Assembly: GCA_030537695.1 (NCBI GenBank)
Contig: JAUNVJ010000017.1
Span: 1-20,753, forward strand
Direction of reading: 5' to 3'
Length of the DNA: 20,753 bases
DNA from: Tissierellia bacterium
GTDB lineage: Bacteria; Bacillota_A; Clostridia; Tissierellales; Peptoniphilaceae
A model generated the notes under the pieces. It was not told the DNA's origin. It ran no database searches and saw only the letters and a list, made by a program, of their open reading frames with translations. How positions within the stretch are numbered: the first letter of the stretch is position 1; the number at the start of each line of letters is the position of its first letter. This document shows, piece by piece, positions 8,035 through 15,144 of this stretch. The position numbers and the translations under genes were made by a program.

Positions 8035-9675
8035 TTGAAGGATAAAATTTATATTACGGGGCATAAAAATCCCGATACTGACAGCATTTGTTCTGCTCTC
8101 GCCTATCAGTCTTTGAAAGAACGCCTAGGATATAGGGCAGAAGCCATACGTTTGGGTGACATCAATCAGGAGACACAATATGTATTGGATTATTTTCAAA
8201 TGAAAGCTCCTCGTCTCAAGACATCCATCAAACCTCAAGTACGAGATTTGACAATGGATCCCGCTTATTGTGTCAATTCCTATTTATCATTGAATCAAGC
8301 GATGGAGGTGATGGAACAAAACAATATCGGCTCTCTTCCCGTAGTGGATAAAAAAGAAAAACTGATCGGCATTGTCTCATTGTCAAATATTGCAACTTGC
8401 TATATGGAAGTATGGGACGATACGATCTTGGGCCGTAGCAATACACCTTTGGAAAATATTGTGGAAGTTTTAAAAGCCAAAGTGATTTATCACCCGGAAA
8501 AACCACGTCCTTTATCCGGAAAGATGGCCATTAAGGCCATTCAAAACGTAAAGCTTTTAGAAGAAAATGATATTGTCATCGTTGGGGATAACGAACAAGA
8601 TCAACATGCCGTCATCAAAGAAAAGGTAGCCTTGATGATTCTCACCGGATCCACTACCCTCTCCGACCAATTATTACAATATGCCAAAGATAAAAAAGTG
8701 ACGGTTCTCACTACGGGACTCAGTACCTTTATGGCTGCTCGTCTTTTACCTCAATCGGTTCCTATTTCCCATGTTATGACGAAGGATCATCTTGTAACTT
8801 TTCATAAAGACGACTTGGTCGATGAGGTTCGAGAAGTGATGAGTCGAACCCGTTTTCGATCTTATCCAGTATTGGATGATCATTCCAAAGTAGTTGGAAT
8901 TATTGCCCGCTACCACTTAATCAATGAAAAAAAGAAGAAGGTCATTTTAGTAGATCACAATGAAAAAAATCAATCCATTGATGATTTAGATGCTGGAGAA
9001 ATTGTGGAAATTATCGACCATCATCGAGTTGCAAATATTGCAACTTCTACACCGGTCTACTTTAGAAATGAGCCGGTGGGCTCTACGTCAACGATTATAT
9101 CCAAAATGTTTTTTGAAGCCGGAATTCAACCGTCTCGACAAATAGCAGGTCTTCTATGTGCCGCTATTATTTCCGATACTTTGCTTTTTCGTTCCCCTAC
9201 AGCCACAGACACCGATCGCTTTATCTTGGATCGGATGAGTAAAATTGCCAATATCGATGTGGAAAGTTTTGCTCTGGATATGTTTAAAGCGGGAACCTCT
9301 TTAGCCGGTCGGGATGTAAAGAGTTTATTGTCCGCCGATGTCAAAGACTTTTCCATTGAAGAAGAAAAAATTCGAGTTTGCCAAATTTTTACCATGGATT
9401 TAGACTCGATTCAAAAGATAGAACAAAAACTTCAGCAGGAAATGGAAACTTCTCGTCAAAAATATCAAAAAGATATCTTTCTGCTCATGGTTACGGATAT
9501 TTTCCATGAAATGTCCCAGGTCTATATCAGTGGTCGTCACGGGGAGTCCATTGCTAGCGAATTTAATGCCACTCTTATTGATGACAAATTTATAGCCAAG
9601 GATCTTCTTTCCCGAAAAAAACAAATGATTCCTGCCATTACCACTGCCCTTGTCAAAGACAAAAATAGTTTTTAA
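8035..9675 (+). CDS. ppaC: CBS/DRTGG-domain family II manganese-dependent inorganic pyrophosphatase
   Basis: A cytosolic enzyme hydrolysing pyrophosphate to phosphate, of the DHH (family II) class with an inserted regulatory module; 546 residues fits CBS-PPases. The N-terminal DHH motif is GHKNPDTDS, with metal ligands H10, D14 and D16. The first CBS domain is about residues 69-125, then a DRTGG domain to about 240, then the second CBS domain about 245-302. The DHH fold resumes at VDHNE (D307) with IIDHH (D328, H329, H330), and the DHHA2 domain ends with SRKKQ. In characterised relatives the CBS pair binds adenine nucleotides and tunes activity: AMP and ADP inhibit, ATP or diadenosine polyphosphates activate. 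The same is inferred here. The start is TTG at 8035, nine bases after GGAGG; no ATG matches the family N terminus. It stands alone, between its own promoter and terminator. Confidence 0.95.
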   Translation: MKDKIYITGHKNPDTDSICSALAYQSLKERLGYRAEAIRLGDINQETQYVLDYFQMKAPRLKTSIKPQVRDLTMDPAYCVNSYLSLNQAMEVMEQNNIGSLPVVDKKEKLIGIVSLSNIATCYMEVWDDTILGRSNTPLENIVEVLKAKVIYHPEKPRPLSGKMAIKAIQNVKLLEENDIVIVGDNEQDQHAVIKEKVALMILTGSTTLSDQLLQYAKDKKVTVLTTGLSTFMAARLLPQSVPISHVMTKDHLVTFHKDDLVDEVREVMSRTRFRSYPVLDDHSKVVGIIARYHLINEKKKKVILVDHNEKNQSIDDLDAGEIVEIIDHHRVANIATSTPVYFRNEPVGSTSTIISKMFFEAGIQPSRQIAGLLCAAIISDTLLFRSPTATDTDRFILDRMSKIANIDVESFALDMFKAGTSLAGRDVKSLLSADVKDFSIEEEKIRVCQIFTMDLDSIQKIEQKLQQEMETSRQKYQKDIFLLMVTDIFHEMSQVYISGRHGESIASEFNATLIDDKFIAKDLLSRKKQMIPAITTALVKDKNSF

Positions 9676-9681
9676 TGCCGA

Positions 9682-9716
9682 AAAAACCTAAGGAGAAAAT
9701 ACTCCTTAGGTTTTTA
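9682..9716 (+). terminator. terminator of the pyrophosphatase gene
   Basis: A perfect 14-bp stem (9682-9695 with 9702-9715), core CCTAAGGAG/CTCCTTAGG, with loop AAAATA and a following T-rich run, just after the stop codon. Its symmetry would also allow termination from the other side. Confidence 0.9.
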
Positions 9717-9781
9717 TATTTTAAATCAACGAAACATTCAAAGCAATCCCCTTGATTTTTTGAAAGATACGCTCTATCTTG

Positions 9782-9815
9782 AAAATTTTCCCCTTTTCCA
9801 TTGGAAAATTTTTTT
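9782..9815 (+). repeat. AT-rich inverted repeat between convergent genes
   Basis: AAAATTTTCC (9782-9791) and GGAAAATTTT (9803-9812) form a 10-bp stem with an 11-base loop, followed by T on the plus strand. It lies between the convergent pyrophosphatase and CmpB-like genes. It may be a second or bidirectional terminator, but its stem is nearly all A-T, so confidence is low. Confidence 0.4.
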
Positions 9816-9841
9816 ATACTCTGAATTTAAAATTAAGTCTC

Positions 9842-10390
9842 TCATGAGCATACCAATTTCATCAGTTTCACAATACCGTCTCCCATAATGATCAATGACA
9901 ATACTCCATTGAATACAAAAATCCACCGATCTTGTTTCAATAGCTTATCCATCCAGGGAAAAAGGAAATAATACATGAGTAAACCTCCAACTCCAAAGCG
10001 AAGGGAAGCTCCTATGCAAATATATCCACCTAAATTATATACACGGTATCGATAGTCCCACAATCGCAAGCCCCAAAAATAGTCCAAAAGATAGCCCACG
10101 ATCCATTCCACGCCTGTAGAAACCATGATCATAATACAAAAAATGACCAATGGTTTTATCGAAATCTCTCCTACTGTCACATGTTCTGGTAAAAGTTTAA
10201 AACAGATAAATACGACAATTAGTCCCCCTAAACCGTAAATCGGTAAATAAGGTCCCCATAAAAACCCCCTATTTTCAAAGGGGAGTCCACGGGTAATAAA
10301 TAGCATCGACTCATAGAGCCAACCAATCATTGAAAATGCAATAAAGATAAATAATAGGCTTTTCTTTTTCAAAAAGTTCTCACGGTTCAT
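9842..10390 (-). CDS. CmpB-like putative ABC transporter permease family membrane protein
   Basis: A 182-residue polytopic inner membrane protein of the PF06541 group, annotated by tradition as a putative ABC transporter permease although its function is unproven. About five hydrophobic segments are visible (near residues 12-32, 50-66, 80-102, 120-143 and 155-178). Family signatures are NRGFLWGPYLPIYGLGG (39-55) and RLWDYRYRVYNLGGYICIGAS with its paired WDY and GGYI(R)C-like block. ATG at 10390 is preceded by GGAGG. No ATP-binding or substrate-binding subunit lies nearby, which argues against a simple ABC transporter role. It stands alone, convergent with the pyrophosphatase gene. Confidence 0.85.
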   Translation of the reverse strand: MNRENFLKKKSLLFIFIAFSMIGWLYESMLFITRGLPFENRGFLWGPYLPIYGLGGLIVVFICFKLLPEHVTVGEISIKPLVIFCIMIMVSTGVEWIVGYLLDYFWGLRLWDYRYRVYNLGGYICIGASLRFGVGGLLMYYFLFPWMDKLLKQDRWIFVFNGVLSLIIMGDGIVKLMKLVCS

Positions 10391-10653
10391 ATTTTCCTCC
10401 CAGAACGATGATCTTCAACCTTTTTGCCTTACCATTTCATATCTTCTATTTTAGCTTATCGGTTTTAAAAAAGAAATTAATCCTCTCTAAAAACTTGATT
10501 TTTCTTGATAATTATTTATTATTATTAATAATCGTAATTTAGTACATTATATCGTCATATCGAGATTTCTTTAATATTCCCATTTTTCAAGGGGTTTTAA
10601 CTTTTGGTTGTTGCGAGAATTTTTTCTTGAATTTGCTATTTGTCGCTAAACTC

Positions 10654-10682
10654 TTTTCATTTCACTTATTATCTGATATATT
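10654..10682 (+). promoter_or_regulatory. probable promoter of the deaminase operon
   Basis: TTTTCA (10654-10659) and TATATT (10677-10682) are separated by 17 bases, a moderate match. The transcript would start near 10690 and carry a leader of about 55 bases before the deaminase start. Confidence 0.5.
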
Positions 10683-10693
10683 ATAGATATGAA

Positions 10694-10728
10694 AACGTTA
10701 TTCTCAAATGAATAATGTCTTGAACATT
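10694..10728 (+). repeat. tandem dyads in the leader of the deaminase operon
   Basis: ACGTTATTC (10695-10703) pairs with GAATAATGT (10710-10718) with one G-T pair. AATGT (10714-10718) can instead pair with ACATT (10724-10728). The two share an arm, so the folds exclude each other; they sit just before the Shine-Dalgarno. They could be an operator or a translational switch. The function is inferred. Confidence 0.45.
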
Positions 10729-10745
10729 GAAAGGAGGAAAAGGCT

Positions 10746-11219
10746 ATCAACTGGAAAAAATATTTACTACTTTGCAACGAGATTGCAAAAGAATCCGTAG
10801 CCAAAGGAAATACACCTTTTGGTGCCCTTATCATTGACGAAGAGGGGAATATTTTATTGAAGCAGGGAAATGTAGAGTTAACGGAACAAAAAGCTACTGG
10901 CCATGCGGAAACGCAAATTGTGGAACGTGCTTCTCAAATGTACTCTAAGGATTTCTTACATAAATGTACCCTCGTTACTTCGGTGGAACCATGTGTTATG
11001 TGTTCCGGAGCTACTTACTGGGCAAATATCGGCCGTGTTGTCTTTGGACTTTTAGAAACGGATTTACTTGCTCTTACAGGAGACAACGAGATCAACCCCA
11101 CTTTAAATTTAAGTTGCCGTGAAGTATTTCGTCATGGCCAAAAGGATATCGAAGTCATCGGTCCTTTTGAAGATCTTAAAGAGGAGTTAATCAAAGTTCA
11201 TAAAGATTATTGGAGGTAG
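10746..11219 (+). CDS. nucleobase/nucleoside deaminase (CDA superfamily), apparent AUC start
   Basis: A 157-residue zinc-dependent cytidine deaminase superfamily enzyme of the TadA/GuaD/cytosine-deaminase branch, hydrolysing an amino group off a base. The motifs are PFGA (24-27), GHAE (H53 zinc ligand, E55 proton shuttle) and PCVMC (C83, C86). In the only frame that carries the family N terminus (NWKKYLLLCNEIAKES...GNTPFGA), no ATG, GTG or TTG occurs between the stop at 10728 and TTG 10857. Starting at that TTG would delete the first 37 residues, including PFGA. An AAGGAGG at 10731-10737 sits eight bases before ATC 10746, exactly where the family methionine is expected, so an AUC start (or an ATG to ATC change) is the best reading. 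The stop codon is two bases before the permease ATG. The substrate is probably cytosine or a purine base, given the NCS1 permease next door. Confidence 0.85.
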   Translation: MNWKKYLLLCNEIAKESVAKGNTPFGALIIDEEGNILLKQGNVELTEQKATGHAETQIVERASQMYSKDFLHKCTLVTSVEPCVMCSGATYWANIGRVVFGLLETDLLALTGDNEINPTLNLSCREVFRHGQKDIEVIGPFEDLKEELIKVHKDYWR

Positions 11220-11221
11220 TT

Positions 11222-12511
11222 ATGAGTAAAGAAAAAGTTTTAAATCACGATGTTGAAGTTCAACAAGACAGTGGTGACTATGAAGGGGAAGCCGTTCCTC
11301 TCCATGCACGGAAAAGTTTCTTTTCCCTAACCATTGTTTGGACAGGTTTTGTATTTTTAATCACTTCAATGATGGCAGGTGGCGGCCTTGCCGATGGATT
11401 GAATTTGAAAGAAATTATTTTAGCAACCCTTATGGGAAACGTTTTTCTGTCGGCGATAGCCATTGCCATTGCCATTATTGCATCTAAATCAGGCTTGTCC
11501 TTTGCACTGATCACAAGGTTCCCCTTCGGATTTAAAGGTTCAAAAATTGCTACATTGTTCGTCCCAATCGTCAATGTCGGTTGGTACACCATTCAATCTG
11601 CTACTTATGGACACTTTATTTCTTCCATTTTAGGAATCGAAGGAACCACAGGCGAGTTAATAATAATGTTTATATCCGCTATCGTTATGGGAGTATTTGC
11701 TCTTGTAGGAATGAATGCTCTTACTATTTTAGGATATGTTGCAATTCCCGCCGTAATTTATCTATCCCTTGGAGCAGCGATTAAAGCAACCATGATTGGT
11801 GGAGTGGATCATTTGATCAATTATATTCCTCCGGCAACTATTTCATTGACAGACGGGATGGGAATTGTCATCGGTACATGGATTTTATCTACCGCCACTT
11901 GTATTGCCGATATCATGCGTTTTGCTAAATCTACAAAACAAGCCATTATGTCAACAGTACTGGGGCTTATTGGTGGAAACTCCATGTTGATCCTATGTGG
12001 TGCCATAGCCGCCATTGGAACGAAAAACTCAGACCTTTGTGCCATGTTATTATCTTTAGGTTTGGTCGTTCCAAGTTTTGTATTGATGACGACGAATATA
12101 TTTACAACCAATGCGACAAATTTATATTCAACTTCATTAAACTTGTCCAATTCATTTTCATTAGAGCGTAAAAAATTAATTGCAATCATTCTGGTTCTTT
12201 CAGGATTGTTGACATTTATTCGCCCTCATGAAATCGATAATCTATTCGTATTTTTGGATATGCTTGGAAAAATTGTTCCTCCTTTGGCAGGAATTATTCT
12301 CGCTGACTATTATATCGTCCATAAAGGAAATTATGACCATTTAGACAGTGCCAAAAAAATGGATTGGAATTTAGCACCCTGGATCACCTGGGCTGTCACT
12401 TTAATCTTTGTATTTAAAGTTGATTGGGGACTGCCAGCTCTTAACGGTATAGTGATTTCATTAATCCTATATCCTATTTTAAATGGTCTACTCAATGGTA
12501 GAAAGAAATAG
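11222..12511 (+). CDS. NCS1-family cytosine/purine permease
   Basis: A 429-residue integral membrane transporter of the nucleobase:cation symporter-1 family, CodB-like, importing cytosine, purines or related bases. About twelve hydrophobic segments are visible. The N terminus carries HARKSFFSLTIVWTGFVF and MAGGGLADGL, and RFPFGFKGSK follows, as in CodB-type proteins. The cytosolic N-terminal tail (about 30 residues) is acidic. The start chosen is ATG 11222 behind GGAGG (11212-11216); the in-frame TTG at 11210 overlaps that site and the deaminase gene. Its ribosome binding site lies inside the last codons of the deaminase gene, so the two are likely translationally coupled. The exact substrate cannot be read from sequence. 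Purine and cytosine are both reasonable with a deaminase partner. Confidence 0.9.
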   Translation: MSKEKVLNHDVEVQQDSGDYEGEAVPLHARKSFFSLTIVWTGFVFLITSMMAGGGLADGLNLKEIILATLMGNVFLSAIAIAIAIIASKSGLSFALITRFPFGFKGSKIATLFVPIVNVGWYTIQSATYGHFISSILGIEGTTGELIIMFISAIVMGVFALVGMNALTILGYVAIPAVIYLSLGAAIKATMIGGVDHLINYIPPATISLTDGMGIVIGTWILSTATCIADIMRFAKSTKQAIMSTVLGLIGGNSMLILCGAIAAIGTKNSDLCAMLLSLGLVVPSFVLMTTNIFTTNATNLYSTSLNLSNSFSLERKKLIAIILVLSGLLTFIRPHEIDNLFVFLDMLGKIVPPLAGIILADYYIVHKGNYDHLDSAKKMDWNLAPWITWAVTLIFVFKVDWGLPALNGIVISLILYPILNGLLNGRKK

Positions 12512-12520
12512 GAGGTTACA

Positions 12521-12700
12521 ATGAGTAAAGAGAATTTAGGAAAATATAAAGCAATTGCAGGTATTGGAACGATTTTAATGGGAATCGGTTCTTTTATGAG
12601 TTGTCTTGCTGAATCCAGCGGACTTTCCACTTTCGGAACTGTACTTCTCATCATCAGTATCTTTATCATGAGTTATGGTTTTTATTACTGGAGACCTTAA
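12521..12700 (+). CDS. 59-residue two-helix membrane protein in the permease operon
   Basis: A small protein not assigned to any family I recognise. It starts MSKENLGKYK and has two hydrophobic stretches, about residues 11-30 (AIAGIGTILMGIGSFMSCLA) and 39-55, joined by a short ESSGLST loop, and ends YYWRP. A strong GGAGG sits six bases before ATG 12521, and only nine bases separate it from the permease stop. A rho-independent terminator follows directly, so it is the last gene of the deaminase-permease operon. The first codons (ATGAGTAAAGA) resemble those of the permease. It could be a transporter accessory subunit or a membrane-inserted regulator; this is inference from position only. Confidence 0.8.
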   Translation: MSKENLGKYKAIAGIGTILMGIGSFMSCLAESSGLSTFGTVLLIISIFIMSYGFYYWRP

Positions 12701-12704
12701 TTTA

Positions 12705-12734
12705 AAAAGCCCTTCGATGAATCGGAGGGCTTTT
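12705..12734 (+). terminator. terminator of the deaminase-permease operon
   Basis: AAAAGCCC (12705-12712) pairs with GGGCTTTT (12727-12734), extended inward by CGAT/ATCG, right after the stop codon of the small membrane protein. Confidence 0.88.
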
Positions 12735-12804
12735 ATGTAGTACAATATGCATCTTTCCCTTGGATCATATTTAAGAACGATAAAAAATTTTATTATTCGA
12801 ATCT

Positions 12805-12831
12805 CAAGGAAAACCTTTGACTCTTTCCTTG
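12805..12831. promoter_or_regulatory. inverted repeat around a -35-like box upstream of the nucleotidase gene
   Basis: CAAGGAAA (12805-12812) and TTTCCTTG (12824-12831) form a perfect 8-bp dyad spaced by 11 bases, with TTGACT (12817-12822) inside the spacer. An AT-rich -10-like AAATAT lies 17 bases downstream. It could be an operator at the promoter of the exported nucleotidase. The dyad is seen; the regulatory role is inferred. Confidence 0.5.
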
Positions 12832-12951
12832 TAATTTTGAAATATTACTGTATTTTTTTCATTTTTTATAGATTATATGCTTTATATCCACAAATATTTC
12901 CCTATTTATGATATCATTGAATACATAGAAATTAATATAAGGAGGTTCACT

Positions 12952-15084
12952 ATGAAGTTGAACAAAAGAGTTCTCAGTTTGATTCTTGCAATGGTATTCC
13001 TCTTGGGAGTCATTGTTCCTGTCACAGCTGAGAAGAAAGAAACAGCTACTGAAAAGTTGCAAAAAGTTGAACTACTGGATGCAGACAATTCAGAAGAAGC
13101 TTTAAATGGTGCTTTAAAAAGATCTGAAGGATTGACCATGGTTCTAAAAGCTTTAGGTTATTCTCAAAAAGTTTCAGAAGATGAAAAATTTGTAGAATTA
13201 AATCCTTTTACAGATGCACCTGAATGGTTTAAAGGCTATGCGGGACTTGGATTTGATCGAGGGATAGCTGCCGGTGTTGCAGACGATCGATATGATCCCG
13301 ATGGAGAATTAAGTAAACAAGAATTCATCGCCTTTATTTTAAGAGCATTAAATTGGGATAGCAAAGAAGCCTATGTGTCCGCCAAAGACCTTGGCGTAAA
13401 AGCTGGTATCCTAGAAGAAAATGAAGATATCAATGCTCCAATTACCAAGGCAGAAGCTGCAGGTTATATCTTTAAAGCTTTAAATGCCGATCTACAAGAT
13501 GGAACCGGATATACTCTGGGAGAATTCCTTGTCAATAATGGAATTATCTCTGAAGAAAAAGCAAAAGAAATCGGTATCCAATTCGGCTCAGTCGATGAAC
13601 AAAATGTCTATATCGTCTACAATAATGACTTCCATGGTAATATTTCCGAAGAAGTTACCGGAAAGAAGAGAAATATGGGAATGGCCAAAATGGTAGGTTA
13701 TGTCAATGAGTTTGCTCAAAAACACAAAAATACCATCGTATTAGCCGGTGGGGATAACTATCAAGGAACTGCCGATTCCAACCTAACCATGGGTAAACCG
13801 GTTTCTGCCATGCTTAAAGGTATGAATACGGTTGCATCCGCTGTGGGTAACCACGAGTTTGATTGGGGTGCTGATAAAATTGAAGGTTGGGCAAAAGATG
13901 GAAACTTTAAATTCATCGCATCCAATATCTATAATAAAGAAACAGACAAACCTGTTGAATGGGCTGATCCCTACATGATTATAGAAAGTGGTGGACTTAA
14001 AATTGGTCTAGTCGGACTGGCACACCCTGACACTTCCACCTTGACCAAGGAACAATATGTCAAAGGGTTTGAATTTAAAGATCCTGTAGCATCGGCTCAA
14101 GAATGGGTTAATTTCCTTCGTGAAGGAAAGGCAGAAGAAGGAACTCCTGATGTAATCATCGCTTTAACTCACATTGATTCCAACCAAGACAAAGACGGTA
14201 CTATTTCAGGTAATGCTGTAGAATTGGCAGAAAAAGTTGAAGGACTGGATGCTATTCTTTCCGCACACTCTCACCGTACAGTAAACGGTGTTGTCAATGA
14301 TGTACCGATCTTACAAGCATATTGCTACGGTCGTGCCGTTGGAGTATTTAAAATCAATGTAAATGAAGAAGGTAAATTTGACGGTATCGAAGGCTTTGTA
14401 CACAGTGGAAATGATATTAAAAACAATATCATCAAGGACAAAGAAGCAGAAAAATTCTATGATGATCTTCAAAAAGAATTAAATCCCATCAAAGGGGAAG
14501 TTATTGGAGAAGCCAATGGAGAATTTACTCATGACAGAAGTAATAAAGGCTCCAATACCCTATTGGGAAGATGGTCCTGTGAAGTAATGGCAGAAAAAAC
14601 AGATGCTCAAATTGGTATTCAAAACGGTGGTGGACTACGTCGTACCCTTGAGAGTGGACAAATTACCATGGGCGATATGTATGAAATCATGCCATTTGAT
14701 AACTATCTCGTTGTAATGGATCTTCCAGGAGATGCTTTAATCAAAGCCATTGATCACGGTATTAATATGCCAAAGACAACAGATGGAGCGTTCTCCGGAC
14801 TTAAAGTAGAATTTGATTCTTCCAAACCCTATGGAGAGCAAATTACAAAGATTACCTTAACCGATGGAACACCTATTGAAAAAGATAAAATGTATAGAGT
14901 AGTTACAAATGACTTTATGTTTACCGGTGGAGACGGATATGATTTCTCAGCTGCAGAAAATGTAGATGAAACATATATACCGATTCGTGATGTATTAGTT
15001 GAAGCAATCAAAGATGCTAAGACCATTACCCCACAACCGGTCGATTATATCATCGATGTAAACAGTGCTGACAAAGCAGCTTAA
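12952..15084 (+). CDS. exported SLH-domain 5'-nucleotidase (UshA/NT5E family)
   Basis: A 710-residue secreted phosphoesterase that would release phosphate and nucleosides from extracellular nucleotides. A signal peptide is clear (MKLNKR, a hydrophobic core, then VPVTA before EKKE). Residues about 45-180 resemble degenerate SLH repeats (FTDAPEWFKGYAGLGFDRGIAAG, DRYDPDGELSKQEF, ITKAEAAGYI), which would bind the cell-wall polymer. The metallophosphoesterase domain has NDFHGN (D226, H228), GGDNYQG, GNHEFDWG (N300, H301, E302), LTHID and AHSH (H439, H441). The 5_nucleotidase_C domain has NGGGLRRTL, MPFDNYLVVM and GGDGYDF. The start is ATG 12952 behind GGAGG; an in-frame ATG at 12877 lacks such a site and would spoil the signal peptide. 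SLH plus 5'-nucleotidase suggests surface anchoring and phosphate or purine scavenging. Confidence 0.92.
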   Translation: MKLNKRVLSLILAMVFLLGVIVPVTAEKKETATEKLQKVELLDADNSEEALNGALKRSEGLTMVLKALGYSQKVSEDEKFVELNPFTDAPEWFKGYAGLGFDRGIAAGVADDRYDPDGELSKQEFIAFILRALNWDSKEAYVSAKDLGVKAGILEENEDINAPITKAEAAGYIFKALNADLQDGTGYTLGEFLVNNGIISEEKAKEIGIQFGSVDEQNVYIVYNNDFHGNISEEVTGKKRNMGMAKMVGYVNEFAQKHKNTIVLAGGDNYQGTADSNLTMGKPVSAMLKGMNTVASAVGNHEFDWGADKIEGWAKDGNFKFIASNIYNKETDKPVEWADPYMIIESGGLKIGLVGLAHPDTSTLTKEQYVKGFEFKDPVASAQEWVNFLREGKAEEGTPDVIIALTHIDSNQDKDGTISGNAVELAEKVEGLDAILSAHSHRTVNGVVNDVPILQAYCYGRAVGVFKINVNEEGKFDGIEGFVHSGNDIKNNIIKDKEAEKFYDDLQKELNPIKGEVIGEANGEFTHDRSNKGSNTLLGRWSCEVMAEKTDAQIGIQNGGGLRRTLESGQITMGDMYEIMPFDNYLVVMDLPGDALIKAIDHGINMPKTTDGAFSGLKVEFDSSKPYGEQITKITLTDGTPIEKDKMYRVVTNDFMFTGGDGYDFSAAENVDETYIPIRDVLVEAIKDAKTITPQPVDYIIDVNSADKAA

Positions 15085-15093
15085 AAATAAATG

Positions 15094-15123
15094 AGGGCTA
15101 CCTTACCTCGGTAGCCCTTCTTT
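15094..15123 (+). terminator. terminator after the 5'-nucleotidase gene
   Basis: AGGGCTACC/GGTAGCCCT stem (15094-15102 with 15110-15118), then TCTTT. The YibE/F gene starts only about 20 bases later, so partial read-through may feed it; no separate promoter is obvious. Confidence 0.85.
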
Positions 15124-15144
15124 AATGGATTGAAAGAGGCTATG

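Larger units (their letters stand above)
10391..10745. other. intergenic region with divergent regulatory sequence, no gene seen
   Basis: 355 bases between the divergent CmpB-like and deaminase genes. Nothing protein-like was found in any frame beyond short AT-rich runs. The right half holds the likely deaminase promoter and two hairpin-forming dyads. The left end holds the Shine-Dalgarno and a weak TAAAAT box of the minus-strand gene. The purine riboswitch core was looked for because of the downstream genes, and it is not present. Confidence 0.6.

Noticed and set aside
9126..9395. 89-codon minus-strand open frame inside the pyrophosphatase gene
   Set aside because: It is antisense to the conserved DHH/DHHA2 coding region with no start signal.
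10391..10745. Purine or guanine riboswitch before the deaminase-permease operon
   Set aside because: The conserved purine-aptamer core and its loop-loop pattern are not present; only short dyads are seen.
11821..12189. 122-codon minus-strand open frame inside the permease gene
   Set aside because: It is an antisense shadow of a clear NCS1 permease, without its own ribosome site or recognisable motifs.
12877..12951. Upstream start of the nucleotidase at ATG 12877
   Set aside because: No ribosome site, and it would bury the evident signal peptide that starts at 12952.
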